A DNA stretch of 64,000 bases from Norana najaformis. Lineage: Eukaryota > Annelida > Clitellata > Crassiclitellata > Hormogastridae. Made by a program: the position numbers and the translations under genes. A model generated the notes under the pieces. It searched no databases. It saw only the letters and a program-made list of their open reading frames with translations, and was not told where the DNA came from. The stretch lies in the NCBI GenBank assembly GCA_964023275.1, contig OZ029916.1:11090607-11154606 (forward strand), written 5' to 3'. Shown piece after piece: positions 10,572-22,884 of this stretch (position 1 is the stretch's first letter; each line of letters starts with the position of its first letter).

Positions 10572-11290
10572 GTCTTTGAACAAACATCCACCACTTGATT
10601 CTCATAGTGCAGGACACAGCAATGTCAAGCAATGTCTAGTTTATCTAACCTACTCGTGCATCTGTGCTGTTTGAAACTAAATAGTACACTAAACCAGCTG
10701 GATCACTATTGAAAGGGAACAGAACAAGGGTGCAATCACAAGGCAAACTTTAAAAAGGGAATGCAAAATAAATGACACTGCAAATAAAAACGAAATTCAT
10801 TAGGTTGCCTAGTAATAAAAGCAGACTTTAAATGGGCAAAACATAGAAGTAGTTGAAGTGTTTTAAGGTTAAATAGGTATTGATTACGAACTTGTGGTAG
10901 AATATATATAACACAAATGGTAAGAGCAAAAATTAAAGTATTTTAGGCCTAAGGTCAGGTGGACCATTGAATTTGAGCAACAGATTACCAAACCAGCTAT
11001 GCTTAGCAAATGGAGGTTCATGCTATGTAGGCCTATGGCAATCTTGTTTTACACATGTGCATCCATAATTTTGCTTGGCTAAGCTTGAAATATTAGTTCT
11101 TTTCATTGTTTGCTGTGCTGTTATTGTTCCATCGAAGACTAACAGACATTGAGAGGTCTAATTATGGTTAACCAAGCTAGAGTGTACAGTCCTACAGTGT
11201 GTGTCTTTTCTTAAATACTTGTCAGTTGGAGACATCGAACTACTGCAAAACTGTATGCTTAGGCATAACCTAATGACTGCTGAAGAATTT
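10572..11290 (+). other. Receptor 3' UTR and flank
   Basis: Follows the stop codon at 10571. Two AATAAA hexamers at 10767-10772 and 10783-10788 fit cleavage near 10800. Nothing recognised after that. Confidence 0.5.
10767..10788 (+). promoter_or_regulatory. Two polyadenylation signals
   Basis: AATAAA at 10767-10772 and 10783-10788, about 200 bases after the receptor stop codon. Confidence 0.55.
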
Positions 11291-11294
11291 AATT

Positions 11295-11430
11295 TAATTG
11301 TAATCGCAATCATAAACTCAAAGTTTCTGAAGTGCTACTTAAGAGCTAAGCGCAGGGCACCAGCTTATCGACGAGCGCTGCGTCAAGTTCAAAGATGCCA
11401 TGTCAAGAACCAAGTCTGGTTGCCAGGAGA
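11295..11430 (-). mobile_element. Diverged LINE 3' end ('GATTAC-tail' family)
   Basis: Shares the order of short blocks seen at 735 and 5098 (GTAATCG tail, CACCAGCTTAT, GCGCTG) but is much more diverged, so probably an older insertion. Confidence 0.45.
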
Positions 11431-11789
11431 CCAGAGAGGAGGCTAGGGTGGCTGTTTTCCTTGCAGGCAACTTTTCTGACAACCCCTTTGAGAGTTAAGC
11501 AGGCCGATGCATGCAATCTGTAAAACTATATTTTTTTTCATTTCCACAATTAAGAAGCATAAAACCATATTAACCACTCAAAAATGAAATGGAATGAATG
11601 CAAACAGTTTTGACAACTGAAACTTCAAGGAATTTTTATAGAAGCATTTCCAAGGAACCAGAGATGTTTAATTATATCATTTGGTTTTGATCATAAACCT
11701 CTATAAAAAAGGTTTGACTGATGAAGGGGCATACAGATATATATGAGATGATGATATAGCCCAATTTCTTATGTGGATCAGGGTGCTGA
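11431..11789. other. No recognised gene
   Basis: A+T-rich stretch without a recognisable reading frame or repeat. Confidence 0.4.
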
Positions 11790-12030
11790 ACAATGCGAAA
11801 GCAAGATGAGAAAATCCTCACAGCAAAAATGAGTTGGCTGCAGGATTTTCAAGACTATAGAACAATTAGAAATGACGTACAACAGTACGTGGATATCCAA
11901 CAACTCTTGGACAAAAATGTTGTTCAGTGAAGACGCTGATGGTTTGGCCAAATGGAAAGAATGCCAGTTGATCAAATCCCACAAAATGCACTACAAGCAA
12001 GATTTACTGGAAAGGGAGACCAAAATGTTT
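11790..12030 (+). mobile_element. RTE-like LINE, carboxy-terminal remnant
   Basis: Across shifted frames it reads RRWFGQMERMPVDQIPQNAL, matching the RWxGHVxRMPxxRIPxxAL motif near the end of LINE ORF2 proteins. Different and older than the copy at 6700. Confidence 0.6.
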
Positions 12031-12990
12031 AAGTACTGCTGATGTAGATTATACCTCCTTATTTTGACGAAGGATAACTGAAACGATGCAACCTTTAGTT
12101 GTTAGGGGTTCTGAGGAACTAAGTCTACTTTCATGTTCATAAATTGCAGAGAACCACTAGTTGCATGTCAAAATGTGCCTTGTATATAATTGCACATATT
12201 TCTGACAATATCTCTTGGCTTTGTCATTATTTTCAATGAACTTTTCTGTCTTTGTAGCAGACAAGGAATTACCATGTTAATAATTCATATAACAATTTTA
12301 AAATGAACTACAACTTGGAGGGTGCTTAATTGGAGAAGGTCTCTTGCAGCTGGTAGGGGGAGTTGACTCTCCTATACAATCACCTGTAGATGTGCATGTA
12401 AAAATGTGCCCTGTAACTGGGCATAAGGCATATACTGTATAAACTTTGTCCTAGTAGTAGTGGAACATGGCCTATGTTATAGTGTGCGTATTTCAAGTAT
12501 ACTGGCATACTTGGGCCAGTGGTGGAAGAAAGACTACGTTGAGGCCCAGAGTGCCAGTTTGGTGATATTTGCCCCAGCGTTAGAGCTGCACTATCCAAAT
12601 TATTGGTTGCTGGACTATTCGGTAAGTAGCTTAATGAGTACTCAAGTATTCGCCAGGTTTCCTTCACATAAATAATTTTACATGACAGAGCAAAGTTGCT
12701 GTTTTCGTTCTTCCGTATTGCAACTATCAACCATGATGTCACTTAACATTTGCAACACACCAGTATCAGAAGAATGCAAGAATCTAGGAGGGCGATATGG
12801 AGTCAACAATGTATTAAGATATGATGGAAGGCTGGTGCTCTGAGCCTTGTAGGTCAAGCGTGCATTTTAAAACTTAATATGCCATTCAACAGGAAGTCAG
12901 TGATGTTCATGAATGCAAGCTAATGCATTTGATGAAGCAGGAGAAGAATATGTAACAACCCTGGAAAGAGAGTTTTGAAACTTCTGGAGG
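12031..12990. other. No recognised gene
   Basis: Open frames at 12380-12742 (-) and 12460-12675 (+) overlap each other and show no domain. Nothing else seen. Confidence 0.4.
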
Positions 12991-14040
12991 TTTTTACATT
13001 AAAAGAGTATATACACCGTATAAGACTGCATTTGCTCAGTCTAATCGAAAGCAAACAAGAGCACATGCTACTGTTTTAGCCATATCATCAGTCGAAGAAT
13101 GCCTGATGTGACAAAATGCCTTGATGTGGTAGAAACAAGACCTGCAAACCGAAGATATATGTGAAGTAAGAGTGAGCGACTTGTCAAGGGTGACAATGAG
13201 TTTTAATTTTGTCTGATAGTGGGATTTTGGTTCCTGTAAGGTCAATAGATGAATGCAAAGAGAAAGACCGCATAATGCATATGCTGATGAATTGTAAAAA
13301 TAATTGCTTCTGACCTATCACGGTTTTTTGCAAGATCATTAAAGCAGAACCAAAGGTGAAGAGAAGATAAACAGTGTTTGAGTTCAATTTTAGCTGAGGG
13401 ATCTGTTACAGAGAGCAAGCAACGTAGAGTTGAGTATTATCAGCATATTGCTGGTTCAATGTATTATGCATGCGTGCAATTTGACAAATGGGCGAAATAA
13501 AGACAGAAAAAAGGAGAGGCCTGAGGACAGAACCCTGAGGTACACCTGAACGGCAGGGAAAAGGATCAGAACGAGATGAGTTAACTGCCACTTGGTGAAA
13601 ACGATCATTTAGATAAGAAGATATCCAGTGAAGAGCAGAACCAGTAATTCCAACAGATGTACAGAGTTGAGACAACAAAATACCATGATCTACTGTATCA
13701 AATGCAGCGCTGAAATCAAGAGATATAAGAAGAGATGCATAACTGCCAGAATCCGGTGAATGAAATATATTGTTAAATGTGCCAATAAGCACAGTCTCAG
13801 TTGAATGATGTTTACAATAAGCCGACTGAATAAGACTAAAATTCGGAGATGTTATATGCTCCTGAAGACATAAGAGAAATATCCATTCCGACAGTACAGA
13901 AATATTATTCCGATTGGAAATAGGTCGGTAATTAGCCAGACAGTCCTTATCAAGATCAGGTCATTTTGGAAGTGATATCACAAGAGCAGTTGTAAATTCA
14001 GAGGGAAAATGGCCTTAGCAAAAGGACAGATTAGCCACGT
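12991..14040 (-). mobile_element. CR1/L2-type LINE, RT and post-RT region
   Basis: Minus strand gives DFSAAFDTVDHGILLSQL, SGVPQGSVLRPLLFSVFISP and QYADNTQLY (the YADD catalytic box with the second D replaced by N), then LDKSLTLTSHI and a degraded SRLDYCN. Order and spacing are those of CR1/L2-type ORF2. 5'-truncated and frameshifted between RT and the following part. Confidence 0.9.
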
Positions 14041-14057
14041 GAGTGACAGTCATCTGA

Positions 14058-14354
14058 TTGTCTTTCTCTGATTGTGTACCTAAGACTAGAACTGTTTCTG
14101 GTGAATGGGCATTCCTGGTTGCTGGACCTAAATTTTGGAACTTAATCCCTGTGTCTGTTCATTCTGCTCAGTCATTTGTGTCATTTCGTCCTCAACTTAC
14201 CTTTTTCAAATTGCTTAACCACTGTAGGCTGCCCCTGTATCGTAGTGGACTGACTTCCTGCTTGCGGCTTGGTTTTGGTGCACCATTGACTGACGACTTA
14301 TGCATTAGACACCGGCGCGATAGAAGTTGGTACTTACTTACACTCAGAGTGTAG
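14058..14354 (+). mobile_element. LINE carboxy-terminal end, opposite orientation
   Basis: Encodes WAFLVAGPKFWNLIPVSVHS then LTFFKLLNHC, the AGPxxWNxLPxxVRxAxS...FKxxLKT end. It meets the minus-strand LINE at about 14040 head-to-head. Confidence 0.65.
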
Positions 14355-14372
14355 TGAATGTAAACGTGTGGC

Positions 14373-14600
14373 GTCGACAGTGAATTGATCGGGTGAGATC
14401 CTTCACCACTGCTGCCCGTTTGAATGGGTGCCACGCCATTTAAGGTCCTTGTGTAGGCCTCGTACTGACTGCTAGCCATTGCCGTACTCGGGTAGTGCCA
14501 GTCCGAAACCTTGATAAAGGAGGAGGGCGACGTAAAGGGCCTTTGATGCCATAAGATGTCGTTAAACGTTGGAACTACTACTGTGCTAGCCCGTGCTTCG
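14373..14600 (+). repeat. Unclassified interspersed repeat (SINE or LINE 3' part)
   Basis: Its first ~60 bases (block CCACGCCATTTAAGGTCC) recur at 50256-50315, and its last part (CATAAGATGTCGTTAAACG) resembles 58125-58150. I cannot tell whether it is a SINE or a LINE 3' region. Confidence 0.5.
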
Positions 14601-15560
14601 ATCGATAATCTTATGCAAACTGGATTCCTCACGCAGAAAGACTCCTTGACGGATGCTTTACCTAATGTAGCCATGCTGCTTTTGGACCACAGATCGAACA
14701 GAGCACGAGCGCAAAATCGTTGAGTGACGGAGAGTTATTTTGTTGAGTAAGAAAATCTTGTTTATGAAGATGTTCGATAAAACTTATAGTTGGAGTTACT
14801 ACTCTGTATACCATCGCATGGCAAGGGCCTACGACTTGACTGCACGGTGGTGACGATCTAGGTGGAAAAACAAACTTAGTAGCATATAACAAATATGTAT
14901 GAAATAACAAATTTCACTTTGGTAATAAATCGAATCCTGTGCGTGCACGCCAGTTTTGTTACTTGTCCACAGCTCGAATTTGAACTTGTCATATCTGATG
15001 TGGTGCGCTAGGAATTGAAGGAACGCGTCGCACTCTGATTACTTATTAAGTTGACCCAGATGCAATTTCTAACACGGCCCCATTGGCGTCATTTGAAAGC
15101 TTGTTGCGTGTTGAATTTAAATTAAACCATTTGTGAAACTCTTAAAACTATATAAAGCACAATTTGCATGTCACGCTGCTATATAGGTCACGTTTAATTT
15201 AGCCAGAAACATAGTTAACAGGTGAGTCGAAAGGTCGTCTGCAGGTGGTCAGTTTAAGAGTCAGGCTGGGTAATTTGACTGCGCTCTCAGCTTGTTAGCT
15301 ATCGCCCGCAGAGTGAAGTATCATATCGGTATGCATTATTTAACGTTCTTAGAAAAGACAATCCTATCTTTATTGCGGCATTTAAGCTCTTAGAAGTAGT
15401 GCTTGCTAACGGCAGCCCGTTTATAACAGAGATTGGTGGTATTGAAGCAGTTACAGTAATCTGTGGTCACATGTGGTAAGTAGGCTTTCGGTGCCCGTTA
15501 GTTATTCGGGCAGAAAGTGCCTGGTTATAATACTTAGGTCGCAGGGGTTGCTCTTTATCT
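14601..15560. other. No recognised gene; CpG-richer than surroundings
   Basis: Holds more CpG dinucleotides than the flanking DNA but no exon that I can join to anything. The 82-codon antisense frame at 14662-14910 has no domain. Confidence 0.35.
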
Positions 15561-15561
15561 C

Positions 15562-15640
15562 TTTAAGGTTGCATAGTAGTCGAAGGGCTATAACGTTTCG
15601 GCTTTTCACATCAACAACCCGAGTTTAAATCCAGGGACCG
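15562..15640 (+). repeat. tRNA-like sequence, possible SINE head
   Basis: A B-box-like GAGTTTAAATCC lies ~40 bases after a weak A-box-like TAGTAGTCGAAGGG. Joined directly to the LINE tail that follows. Weak. Confidence 0.3.
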
Positions 15641-16925
15641 TCGTATATAATAATAATAATGACAGTTTATATAGCGCCGTATCACAGCCGAGGCCAAAGA
15701 AAATAATAATAATAGGTGCCGGTGTCTAATGCACAAACATCAACCGATGGCACACCAAAGCCAAGCCGCAATCAGGTCAATACCCAGAAAGTCAGTCCAC
15801 AGGACAGAGAGGCAGCCTACGGTGGATAAGCAATTTGAAAAAGGTAAGTTTTAAGTTGAGAACAAAATGATAAAAGCGACCGAGCAGAATGAACAGACAC
15901 AAGGAGGGAGTTCCAAAATTTAGGTTCAGCAACTGAAAAAGCCCGTTTGCCAAGAAAATTTCTAGTTCAAGGTATGACCAGAGAAAGACAAACAGATGAC
16001 CTTGCGGAATAATGGTAAGTCTTGGGAATAAGGACTGATTTCAAGTGTTGTGGTTGGCCATAGCTCAATGTTTTATAAACTGTAAGTCCCAATTTGAAAC
16101 AAATCCTTTGCTGAAGAGGAAGCCAATGCGAAGATTTAAGAACAGGGGTAATATGCTCATATTTTGAAGTATTTGTTATGGCTGTAGCCAAGGAGCTCTG
16201 AACTCTTTGGAGTTTCTGCATATTTGACTTTGTGATACCAGCAAGGATTCAGTTACAATAGTCAAGGCGACTAGAGACCAATTCATAGCCAACAATATTC
16301 TAGAAGACATGGGAACATAATGCCTAATTCTGTGTATGTCACGAATATACATGTATGATGATTTACGAATACCATTTACATAGCTTGTGAGAGACATAGT
16401 AGAATCAAAAATAACGCCCCAAGTCACGAGCAGTATCAGACAGCTCAACAAATGAGTCACTCAGATTTAAGGATTTAAGCCATTCAAACATCTTAAGTTG
16501 CTGTGGAGTGCCCAGTAGTAGGAATTCAGTCTTCGATGGGTTAAGGAGGAGTTTATTTGCTGCCATCCAAGACTGTGCAGATGAGTGACAAGACGAACTG
16601 TCAAATGAAATGTAGATTTGGGTATCATCTGCATAGAAATGATATCCTAATGAATGTTGGTCCAGCAGTGTACCTAAAGGTGTGATGTATAATGTAAACA
16701 AGAGAGGACCAAGTACAGAACCCTGCGGAACACCACTAGATGAATAATATCCATTTAAATATGCTGATTGAGTGCATGGGCTAAGATAAGTAGCAAACCA
16801 ATGTAGGCAGGACAGGAAACCCCAAACCAGTGCTGAAGGCGATGCAAAAGGAGAGAAAAGGGCGCTGTACATGAAATCGACACAGATCGCATTGTCAAAC
16901 TGCGTAACCATGGAGGCCATTGCTA
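15641..16925 (-). mobile_element. CR1/L2-type LINE, RT to 3' tail
   Basis: Minus strand reads SSGVPQGSVLGPLLFTLYIT, FYADDTQIYISF (intact YADD), NPSKTEFLLLG, MQKLQRVQSSLATAIT and SSHWLPLQQRICFKL, then the carboxy end and a 3' region with GGCGCTATATAAACTG and an ATT-type tail at 15641-15680. The best-preserved LINE in the window, but 5'-truncated and carrying frameshifts. Confidence 0.92.
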
Positions 16926-17479
16926 GTGCCTCCGCAAACCAGTCTGCTAACCTTTAGCTGCTGCTCTTTAGCAGCTGAGCTTCAGATGAACGTTTTGACA
17001 AAGTAGAGAAATTATTTTGATATTGTAGATCAAAGAATTGCTTCAGGGGGTTACAAGTTTTCATGAATCAGTAATAGTTTCCATTAAGTTGCAGTAAACA
17101 AAATTATGTACAAAATGATCAGAAGTTTAGAACTACAGATCTTGGTCTTCACACATGCGATTGGGAAAGTAATATCCTGGCTCTTGAGAGCTTGCTAACA
17201 ACATTATATGTTGGTTCAACCAATTCTGGCTGTAATTAAAACCATTTAATTTTTTCCCTTATTTCCAAAGTACAAGAGAGACATTAAATTATGCATGAAC
17301 ATTCTTATTTTCAATGTGGGCCATAGCCAAAGACCTGTATTCACTCAAATTCTGATCAGTTTTTTTCAGATAATCTCTTCTATTCTCACATTTTGTAACT
17401 TCTCATCTTACAATTGTACACTTTAGAACAAATTTCCTCAACCGATTCTTACTGAATGGAGAATAAATTCGCATACATG
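16926..17479. other. No recognised gene
   Basis: Nothing identified. Confidence 0.4.
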
Positions 17480-18272
17480 AAGTAATGCTCATGGCTGGAA
17501 TGTATTCAACATTTTGTCACAAAAGTGGAGAAGTCATTGTGGATGATGCGGAAGCTGCTGAAATGCTCAAAAAATATTTCAGCTCAATGTTTATCTTGTT
17601 ATGTTATGTGAAAGCATGTTTTTTGATTTATCTCAGTTTAAGTACTGCATTTTATGCTGTTGAACTTTTTACATGAAGTGAGAGAAGATACTGGAGAGGC
17701 ATTAGCCGAGGTCTTCAATGCCTCATTGTAGACTGAAGATGTACCACATGAATGGAGAAATGTGCTCACTGTGCTATTTCTTTAAGAATGGAGACAGAAG
17801 TGAACCATGTACTGTAAAGCAGTCGTTTTAACCAGTTTTGTATACATGCAAGGTCATGGAGCGAATTATTAAGGATAACATAGTGGAGCATTTGAATGAT
17901 TTGTGGTTACAAGGATCTGAGCTACAGTATGAAGAATAGTTGAAGAGTTGTGGGCTAACAACATTAGAGAGAAGGAGGAGCAGAGGAGACCTAACTGAAG
18001 CTTGTAAAATCATCTCTGGAAAGGAGGCATTGCAATTGCAGAGGTTCTTTGAAATAGCACAGAGCAAGATATAAATTATTTAAGAAAGCGAAAGGAACAT
18101 TAGAGAGCAGAAATTCATTATTGCTAGAATTGTACACTTTTGGAATAGTTTGGACAATAGTACTGTCTCAGTGAACACTATCGCAGCTTTTAAGAAGAAG
18201 CCAGGAAGGAATGGCTATCAAATAGTCCTAGTTAATTTACAGTGATACATGTTTTCTGAACCACTTAAAACC
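17480..18272 (+). mobile_element. CR1-clade LINE, discontinuous copy
   Basis: Starts with GEVIVDDAEAAEMLKKYFSS, the motif just before the RT of CR1 elements (EKAEVLNxFFxSVF). After an interruption at 17595-17663 it continues with TEDVPHEWRNVLTVL, then RRRSRGDLTEACKIISGKEA and ARIVHFWNSLDNSTVSVNTI, the carboxy end of CR1-clade ORF2. The central RT catalytic part is missing and several stops are present. Confidence 0.8.
17595..17663. repeat. 69-bp direct repeat, copy 1
   Basis: Matches 18273-18341 with about three differences over 69 bases. Begins with CTTGTTATGTTATGT, which looks like a LINE tail, followed by ~54 bases of other DNA. Confidence 0.85.
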
Positions 18273-18341
18273 CTTGTTATGTTATGTTAAAGCATATTTT
18301 TTGATTTATCTCAGTTTAAGTACTGCATTTTATGCTGTTGA
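18273..18341. repeat. 69-bp direct repeat, copy 2
   Basis: Starts exactly where the CR1 3' end stops. See copy 1. Confidence 0.85.
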
Positions 18342-18892
18342 TCACAGCTTCTGTTGCTGCAGTTGTTCATGTTCTTCATGTTTCAGTTAACCCTCAGATC
18401 TGCCTTAGTTTTTTATCTAGTTTTGGACAGTGCTCAAAAACTCTTTTACCATCATCCATGATGAAGATGGTTTTAAATACTACATGTTTACTCTGCACAA
18501 ACCCCTTGGCAATCTTGCCTGTTTGGACAAAGATATCACTAGAGTTACACACGTATGCCAGTGACTAGAAAGTCGTGGATTTGGTTCTGTAATGACAATT
18601 TGTGGTTGAATACTATGGGCAGATCCAGGGGGCCTTGGCCCACCCCAATAGGTTGCAGTATTTAAAAAAGGACAGCAAAGAATAGACCTGTAAAAGTGAT
18701 AGCCAGTGTTGATTTGGAGTTTTCCTCCATACATATAATGTTAACCCTTACCACATTGACCATGGCCAAAACAGCTTTATAATTAATCATTTTGTTCAGC
18801 AGTCTTTTCCCATCCACTCCCAAGCACTCAACATGGGAGTCACTGACTGGTAAGATCCTCAGATGTTGAGATGCTCCACCTATTGGTTATGA
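18342..18892. other. No recognised gene
   Basis: Nothing identified. Confidence 0.4.
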
Positions 18893-20345
18893 TAATAATA
18901 AGACAATTTATATAGCGCTGTAACACAACCGAGGTCGAAAAAAGGGTGCTGTACAATCACTAGTGCATTCAGCAGTGGAAATATATGCTGAAAAGGAATG
19001 TTTTTGGCCGTGATTTAAAGGTCGCCAGTGAAGGCACGACTTGACATGCACAGAAAGACTTTTCCATGTTACAGGTCCAGCAACTGTGAAGGAGCGTTCT
19101 CCAATTTTGTTAAAGTTCTACAGATGTGTAATTGATTACTCGCAGATGATCATAGTTGGTAGACCTGCCGCATATCCGCTGGTCGAAGGCAGAAGTCGAG
19201 TAAATAGTCTGGAGCACTGCCATTTAAAGCCTTGTATGTCGTTAGACAGCTTGTAAGTGATATACTGTGGGACATGCAAACAATGAAGATTGTCCCGAAG
19301 CAGAGCGGTGACGTGGTCAGATGGTACCTTGCTGTAAATGAGACGGACAGCAGAGTTTAACACAGATTGAATTTGTGCAAGTTGGTAGGATGGCAGACCC
19401 GCCAGTAGGCTGTTGCAGTATTCGACCCAGGAGACTGTATTCGACCCAGGAGACTGTATTCGACCCAGGAGACTGTATTCGACCCAGGAGACTGTATTCG
19501 ACCCAGGAGACTGTATTCGACCCAGGAGACTGTATTCGACCCAGGAGACTGTATTCGACCCAGGAGACTGTATTCGACCCAGGAGACTGTATTCGACCCA
19601 GGAGACTGTATTCGACCCAGGAGACTGTATTCGACCCAGGAGACTGTATTCGACCCAGGAGACTGTATTCGACCCAGGAGACTGTATTCAGCCCAGGTGA
19701 CTGTAAAGCTGTTGACCAGCTTAATAGCCCCAGAGATTGGAATTGGTCTGCATTTGGATTTTATTTGACGCAGTTGATAAAAGCATCCTTTGAGAAGCTG
19801 ACTGACAAGGGTCGACACAGACGAAGATAAGCAGACCAAGTACCGATCCCTGTGGGACACCACAGGTGACCAGTTGCGGTGATGTCTCTTCCTCGGCAAG
19901 ATGAACTGACTATGTTCACGCAGTGAGGTATGACTCCAGCCATGTAAGAGCCTGAGCCTTGGCTCTGAACGAACAGAACAGTCACCTAATTAGAATGCTG
20001 TGGTCTGTGGTGTCAAAAGCAGCTGACATGTCCAACAATGACAGAAGCGCCAGCTGCCCCTCATTGATAGCATCAACAATATCAGAAAAACCCTGAGAAG
20101 TGCAGTCTCAGTAAAGTGGCAATGCCTGTAAGCAGACTGAAATTGAGGGAGTAATTGATTTTCCAACAGATAATCAGTCAGTTTTTGATGTACAATGTGC
20201 TCCAGCACTTTCGATATGAAGACCAGGTTAGAGACTGGCATGAAATTAGCTGGTATCGACCTGTCTACTCCAGCTTTCTTGGAAAGTGGTCAAACTATCG
20301 TGTGATGTGTCAGTTGCCTTTTACAGAGGTTAAATGCAACTGCTG
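18893..20345 (-). mobile_element. L2/CR1-type LINE carrying an internal minisatellite
   Basis: Minus strand gives PVSNLVFISKVLEHIVHQKL, QSAYRHCHFTETALLRV and CGVPQGSVLGLL, later QSVLNSAVRLIYSKVPSDHV (about 19330) and YITYKL, and ends at 18893 in the TATATAGCGCTG-type 3' signature with an ATT tail. The 15-unit minisatellite at 19421-19705 sits just before NSAVRLIY. Frameshifted and inactive. Confidence 0.88.
19421..19705. repeat. 19-bp minisatellite, 15 units
   Basis: Fourteen identical units of TTCGACCCAGGAGACTGTA and a fifteenth with two changes. Because 19 is not a multiple of 3, every frame reads through all codon phases, giving open frames with a 19-residue period on both strands; these are not genes. 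Confidence 0.97.
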
Positions 20346-22559
20346 TAAGAGCTAAAATGAAATGTGCTCCTTCCACATACTTTGAACAAATCTACCTACC
20401 CTGTATAATAACCTCACATTTTTGTCTTGTACAAGTGTACTGGCATATTCTTAAGAGTAGTCTGCTTTCGGTTCTAAGAGCAGACACTTGTATGGTTAAA
20501 GCACTCCTGTGAACTGTCTGGTGCTAGAGCACACTCTTACTGATGTCTGCTGCCAGGCAATTTTGTCTAATCATTTCAAAAGGCCACAGTAAAGCATGGC
20601 TGTAGGTTGCAGTGACTGTTTTATTACTGGACGGTTGTGTCTGGCAACATTAATGTCTGCTGTTTCAAGGCATTCATTTTTAGAGAGTAAGCTCCTGCTT
20701 TATGTCCTGAATAAGTGCTGTTGGCTTCTCCTTTCTGCCCTGAATGACTGTTGACCTTCTTCCTCTTGACATGGACAACTGTAATAGGCTACTGCTGTAA
20801 ATACTTGAGGTTTCAAATTTAACTTTATTTGATTTAGGTTGACTCTTGTACATCCACAAGTTTAATTCCAACTGTCATTCATATTTTTAATATATAACAT
20901 CAAATCTCCAATTAGACTGTCCCCGATGTTGTAGTTGTAATTTGTAATTTTCTGTGAGTTCTGATTGTGTGACCTATGTTGGCTAATTGCTCTTTCAGCC
21001 AATCTAGTTGGGCTTTAACTCTGTCAGTCTCTTCAGAAGTGACAGTAGTACTGCAGTACAATAAAACTAGGTTGCAGTTCAGTTAGTTTATGCATGCATT
21101 GAGTTGATCCTACAACTGAAGTGTCTCTGTCTTCATTTTATATTAACGTCCCAAGCACGCATGCACACATGCTTACACAGTGACAGACTTACGAACTGAC
21201 AATCATGAATGTGTCTGCTAATCAGGACGAGCCATTCTAATTATTTGTAGGCCGGCTTTAGCGTAGGTAGAGAAGTTAACGGCTGCTATGCTGGAGTTGC
21301 TGCTATTTAAGGAATTCCTTGTGTTGTTTCATAACATTACTTGTTCACTGTTGTTCTGGTCATGTTGTGAATGGATATCGACAGGTAAAGTTGAGAGCTT
21401 TTTTGTTATATAGCACTGTTGATGATGATGTGTTAGATGGTAGCCCTGGCTAGTGTTATTGCTGCAAGTGTCAACAGCCATCACTGCAACCAGCAATACA
21501 TATCAGATGGTTGAGAGCGCACAAGCCTTCCACCACCTGTTGGTTGTGAGTTTGGTTGTGACAGGGTCTGTGTTCACCTTCATTGGGTGCATGTTGAATA
21601 GGCGCCTATTGAACCTGTCTACTTAGAGCCTAGAGGCACTCCCAGCAGAGCCTTAAGAAAGAGAACAGTTCTTGATTAATGTGCTGATAAAAGGTGTCTC
21701 TAGATTCCACAGCCAAGAGAAGTTGCGGGCCTAGAGGAAGGCAATTCAGATAGATGGCACAATAACTGAGAAGACTTTGTGCTTTGTTGAAATTCTGATG
21801 AAGCGGACAACCAGTTCGCCCCAAACTCATTTGAGTAGATCATCAGGATATTTTACTACTAACAATTGCTGAAATAACAGATGTTTTTTGCCAAAATTGA
21901 AGCTGCAAACTGGATGTATAATCAACTTCCAAAATGCTCTTAATTGCCAAAGTTTATATAGCCATCATTAGAAGTTTATTTAGAGCATTACTCTGAACAG
22001 TGTAAAACTTCTGAAATGACTGCTTTAAGGTTATAGAGGGTGATGCCAGTGGCATAAGTAGAAGCAGTGGGGACTATGTGGCATGGACCCCTTTGCATGA
22101 AAGCAAAATTCAGACTTCTTAAGGTTATTCATGGAACAGTCTTCTTTTGTAATTTATGTGCTTTCACTGAACATAGATTTTGCCACAGCTGCATGAACGC
22201 TGTTGCCACCTTTTTCATATAAGTTGCCCCTCACACATTGGTCATGTCTTTCCGTATAAAATGCCCCGAGGTAGGCATGCGTATAAAACTGATAATTTTG
22301 TATAATGTGAACATGGATACTTGGGAGGTGCTCTGTAGATCTCTTATTAAAAAAAAAACTGTTGTAAATGTGGACCAGGGCTGGCATTCCTGAATGCATC
22401 ATTGGGCTGAAGTACGCAGCTAAACGTCCCATTTTATCTTGGATCAATATGAAATTCAATGCAAACTGAACAGCCGTCTTTATCTTGCACCTGGACTTGC
22501 ATACAAGCTCAAAAGAAATCATGCAGGTGTTCATTTAGTCTTTTGTTTATAACATAGCT
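20346..22559. other. No recognised gene over 2.2 kb
   Basis: Many short frames on both strands, none with a domain or splice context. Poly-pyrimidine and TG-rich patches only. Confidence 0.4.
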
Positions 22560-22655
22560 TGTTCTATCCTCCTCCTCTTCCTTCTCCTCCTCCTCTTCCT
22601 TCTGCTCCTACTCCTTTTCCTCCTCCTTCTCATGCTCTTCCTCTGCCTTCTGCTA
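22560..22655. repeat. Pyrimidine-rich (TCC/TTCC) low-complexity tract
   Basis: Irregular CCT/CTT trinucleotides over ~95 bases. Confidence 0.8.
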
Positions 22656-22884
22656 TCTTGCTGGAGCTTAATTACAAATTTGTTGCCCTGCTGTAGTGTA
22701 GTTAACTATCAGAATGAAGAAATTTGTTTGTAATTTAAAACCCCGTCCTCTTATACTCTGTTCCTCTGTCTGGTCAGTTAGGCCTTACAGTCCTTTCTCT
22801 GAATCAGTCTATTCTGTTGTAGACAGCGCCTTTGAGTTTCGGGAAATGGAAAGCTGGTGCTGTTAAGTCACTATTTAGCCCCCA

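Noticed and set aside
14192-14674. 160-codon antisense frame
   Set aside because: Lies opposite a LINE carboxy end and an interspersed repeat, with no domain.
19357-19899. Open frames of 95-180 codons on both strands with a perfect 19-residue repeat
   Set aside because: They are by-products of a 19-bp minisatellite lying in a LINE; every frame is open because the unit lacks stops in all phases.
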